DNA of 8,462 nucleotides from Acidobacteriota bacterium (GTDB taxonomy: Bacteria > Acidobacteriota > Terriglobia > Bryobacterales > JACQDG01), in contig JACQDG010000040.1 of assembly GCA_016201185.1 (NCBI GenBank), positions 1-8,462 of the forward strand. The letters are read 5' to 3'. Below are positions 6,504-8,462 of the stretch, in pieces; within the stretch, counting starts at the first letter, position 1; the number at the start of each line of letters is the position of its first letter. The translations under genes were made by a program, and so were the position numbers. A model generated the notes under the pieces. It worked only from the letters and a program-made list of their open reading frames with translations, was not told the origin of the DNA and made no database searches.

Positions 6504-6510
6504 TCTGTTC

Positions 6511-8462
6511 ATGCGGACTTTTTGGCGTTCGGTGGTTCATTGCGTTGCTGCTGCTGTCTTGATGGTGGCCGCCGGATCGGTCGGCGCGCAGGCACGCGGT
6601 CTCGAGAGCGGTGATCTGGCGAAGCTTCGCTCGGTCGCCGCGGTGGAGCTCTCGCCCGACGGCGCGCGTGTCGCCTATACCGTGACGAACAACGACGGCC
6701 CGGGCCGGCCTTCTTCGCAAGTCTGGATCCTGACCCTGGCCGACGGGAAGTCAATCCGGCTGGGCGGCGAGAAGGAGCATACCTCGAATCCGGTATGGTC
6801 GCCGGACGGGCGGTGGATTACTTACCATGGCGGCGAGGCCGACAAGTCAGGGCTGATGGTTGCGCGGCCTGACGGCACGGGCGCCCGGTTCCTCGCGTCC
6901 ACGTCCGGGACCAACAGCCCGCTGCCTTCGACCGGCGCAAGCGTGTCCTGGTCGCCCGACTCGAAGCGAATCGCCTTCGTTTCATCCGTGCCGGGGCCGG
7001 AGACCGAGGAAGCTACGGGCGACCCCATCGTCATCACGCGGTACCTCTACAAGCCGGATTACAGCGAAGGCCTGAGCCACTTCAACGACAACCGCCGGCT
7101 GCACATCTTCATGGTGGAACTGGCGGGCGGCCAGGTGCGGCAACTCACCACCGGCACGCACTATGAGCACTCCATCGACTGGTCGCCGAACGGGGAGGAG
7201 ATCCTCTTTGTTTCAAACCGGGAGCCGAACGAGGACCAATTCTTCAATTACGACGTTTTTGCTCTGAATGTCTCGGGCGGCACGATCCGGCGGCTCACGG
7301 CGACGGAAAACGCCGAATACAAGCCGCGGTGGTCGCCTGACGGCAAGACGATCGTATACGAGGCGACGCGGCGGGGACTCACCGACCTCGAGACGACCAT
7401 GGAGGACACGCACGTCTGGCTGATGAACGCCGACGGCAGCAACCGTCGCGAGCTGGGCGCCGTGATCGACAACCGTCAGGAGGAGCCGGCATGGTCACCG
7501 GACAGTTCGGCCGTCTATTTCACGGTTGAGGAGCGCGGGAACGAGCGACTTTGCCGGATGCCGGCATCCGGCGGGCAGCCGCAGGCGGTGGTGAGCGAGC
7601 AGGGCGCGGTAGGGGCGTTCTCCGTGGGCAAGGGAAATGCGATCGCCTACACCTTCGCCGGCCCCAGTGATTTTTCCCAGCTCTTCTACAAGAAAGAATC
7701 CGAACCGGCCAGGAAACTAACCGACCTGAACGCTGCGGTGCTGGCGGGCAAACAGATCGCGGAAGTCGAGCCATTCACCTTTATCAGCAACGATAACAAA
7801 TACGAGGTGGAGGCGTTCCTGACCAAGCCGCTGAACCTGACGCCGGGCTCCAAACACCCCCTGATCGTGAACATCCACGGCGGGCCGCACGGCCAGCAAG
7901 GACCGTCGTTGAATTTCAAAAACCAGGTGTATGCCGCCCACGGCTGGGCAACATTGATGGTGAACTATCGCGGGTCCACCGGCTACGGGCAAAAGTTCGC
8001 CGACGCCGTGTTCGGGGACCAGAACGGGAATGAGGCGCAGGACGTGCTCTACGGCCTGAGCGCCGCGCTGCGCCGCTATCTGTGGATCGACCGGGACCGC
8101 CTGGGTTGCGAAGGCGGCAGCTACGGCGGCCAGCTCACCGCGTGGCTGATCACACAAACCAGCATTTTCAAGGCGGCCATTCCCATCGCGGCCATCACGA
8201 ACCTGATTAGCTACAACTACATGACGTATTACAACCAGTACGAGCAGATGGAGTTCGGCATCTTCCCGCACCAGGGCACCATGATGGACGTGCTGTGGCA
8301 GCGCTCGGCGCTGAAGCACGTGGCGAAGGCGAAGACGCCGACCTTGCTGATGCACGGGGAGAACGACAGCGACGTGCCGATCGCCGAGGCGGAGCAGTTT
8401 TACATCGCGCTGAAAGACGTTGGTGTGGAAACCGTCATGGCGCGGTATCCGCGGGAGGGCCA
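6511..8462 (+). CDS. Exported S9-family serine peptidase (acylaminoacyl/dipeptidyl peptidase-like), C-terminus cut by window edge
   Basis: A prolyl-oligopeptidase-family (S9) enzyme that removes short N-terminal units or acyl-amino acids from peptides. The frame is open from the ATG at 6511 to the right edge (650 codons plus two bases). Residues 1-28 are a signal peptide (basic start, core VAAAVLMVAAG, cut after VGA or AQA), so it acts in the periplasm or outside. Residues about 40-400 are a beta-propeller with repeated WSPDG-type (PD40/TolB-like) motifs at 48, 96, 147, 224, 274 and 328. The alpha/beta-hydrolase domain follows from about 435: VNIHGGPHGQ (oxyanion region), VNYRGSTGYG, then EGGSYGG with nucleophile Ser537, and MHGENDSDVP with probable catalytic Asp619. 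The last residues are YPREG followed by a codon starting CA; in this family REGH carries the catalytic His, so the window ends inside that codon. Only the last few tens of residues should be missing. The triad appears intact as far as visible. Confidence 0.94.
   Translation, partial: MRTFWRSVVHCVAAAVLMVAAGSVGAQARGLESGDLAKLRSVAAVELSPDGARVAYTVTNNDGPGRPSSQVWILTLADGKSIRLGGEKEHTSNPVWSPDGRWITYHGGEADKSGLMVARPDGTGARFLASTSGTNSPLPSTGASVSWSPDSKRIAFVSSVPGPETEEATGDPIVITRYLYKPDYSEGLSHFNDNRRLHIFMVELAGGQVRQLTTGTHYEHSIDWSPNGEEILFVSNREPNEDQFFNYDVFALNVSGGTIRRLTATENAEYKPRWSPDGKTIVYEATRRGLTDLETTMEDTHVWLMNADGSNRRELGAVIDNRQEEPAWSPDSSAVYFTVEERGNERLCRMPASGGQPQAVVSEQGAVGAFSVGKGNAIAYTFAGPSDFSQLFYKKESEPARKLTDLNAAVLAGKQIAEVEPFTFISNDNKYEVEAFLTKPLNLTPGSKHPLIVNIHGGPHGQQGPSLNFKNQVYAAHGWATLMVNYRGSTGYGQKFADAVFGDQNGNEAQDVLYGLSAALRRYLWIDRDRLGCEGGSYGGQLTAWLITQTSIFKAAIPIAAITNLISYNYMTYYNQYEQMEFGIFPHQGTMMDVLWQRSALKHVAKAKTPTLLMHGENDSDVPIAEAEQFYIALKDVGVETVMARYPREG

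Noticed and set aside
7717..8355. 212-codon open frame on the minus strand opposite the S9 catalytic domain
   Set aside because: The plus strand encodes conserved S9 motifs throughout; this is a shadow frame.
8459..8462. Possible loss of the catalytic histidine in the S9 peptidase
   Set aside because: The window simply stops after CA of the codon following REG; the family pattern REGH predicts His there, so this is an edge effect, not a missing residue.

Overview
The window is GC-rich, densely coding bacterial DNA and most resembles the Acidobacteriota, specifically the Solibacter/Bryobacter side. The best marker is the C-terminal domain of the large metallopeptidase at 3682-5772. It matches the domain known as TIGR03437, which is massively expanded in Candidatus Solibacter. 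The S9 peptidase, SYLF protein and penicillin-acylase-type hydrolase also fit a soil acidobacterium. This assignment is inferred from protein patterns, not from a search.

Layout, left to right: (1) a penicillin-acylase-family hydrolase on the minus strand, cut by the left edge; (2) a divergent plus-strand gene for an unrecognised membrane protein with about four helices; (3) a convergent minus-strand gene for an exported SYLF-domain protein; (4-6) a tight plus-strand cluster starting about 90 bases from the SYLF start codon: a small exported protein of unknown function, a secreted matrixin-like zinc metallopeptidase and a COMT-like methyltransferase with an N-terminal hydrophobic signal, separated by 1 and about 18 bases; (7) an S9-family (acylaminoacyl/dipeptidyl peptidase-like) serine peptidase with a very strong ribosome binding site, cut by the right edge in the codon expected to encode the catalytic histidine. 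No gap between genes exceeds about 105 bases. I see no tRNA, rRNA, CRISPR array, insertion sequence or phage gene.

How the genes may work together: six of the seven products begin with an export signal or lipoprotein-like leader, and the seventh is an integral membrane protein, so the whole window is devoted to the cell envelope or exterior. Three encode hydrolases of amide or peptide bonds (Ntn-hydrolase acylase, zinc peptidase, serine peptidase), consistent with scavenging of peptides and acylated compounds. The most unusual feature is the methyltransferase. It keeps the COMT cofactor and catalytic residues but replaces one metal-ligand aspartate with histidine, carries an apparent signal peptide, and is probably co-transcribed with a secreted protease. 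Otherwise the region looks like ordinary chromosome with intact genes and no clear sign of recent transfer.
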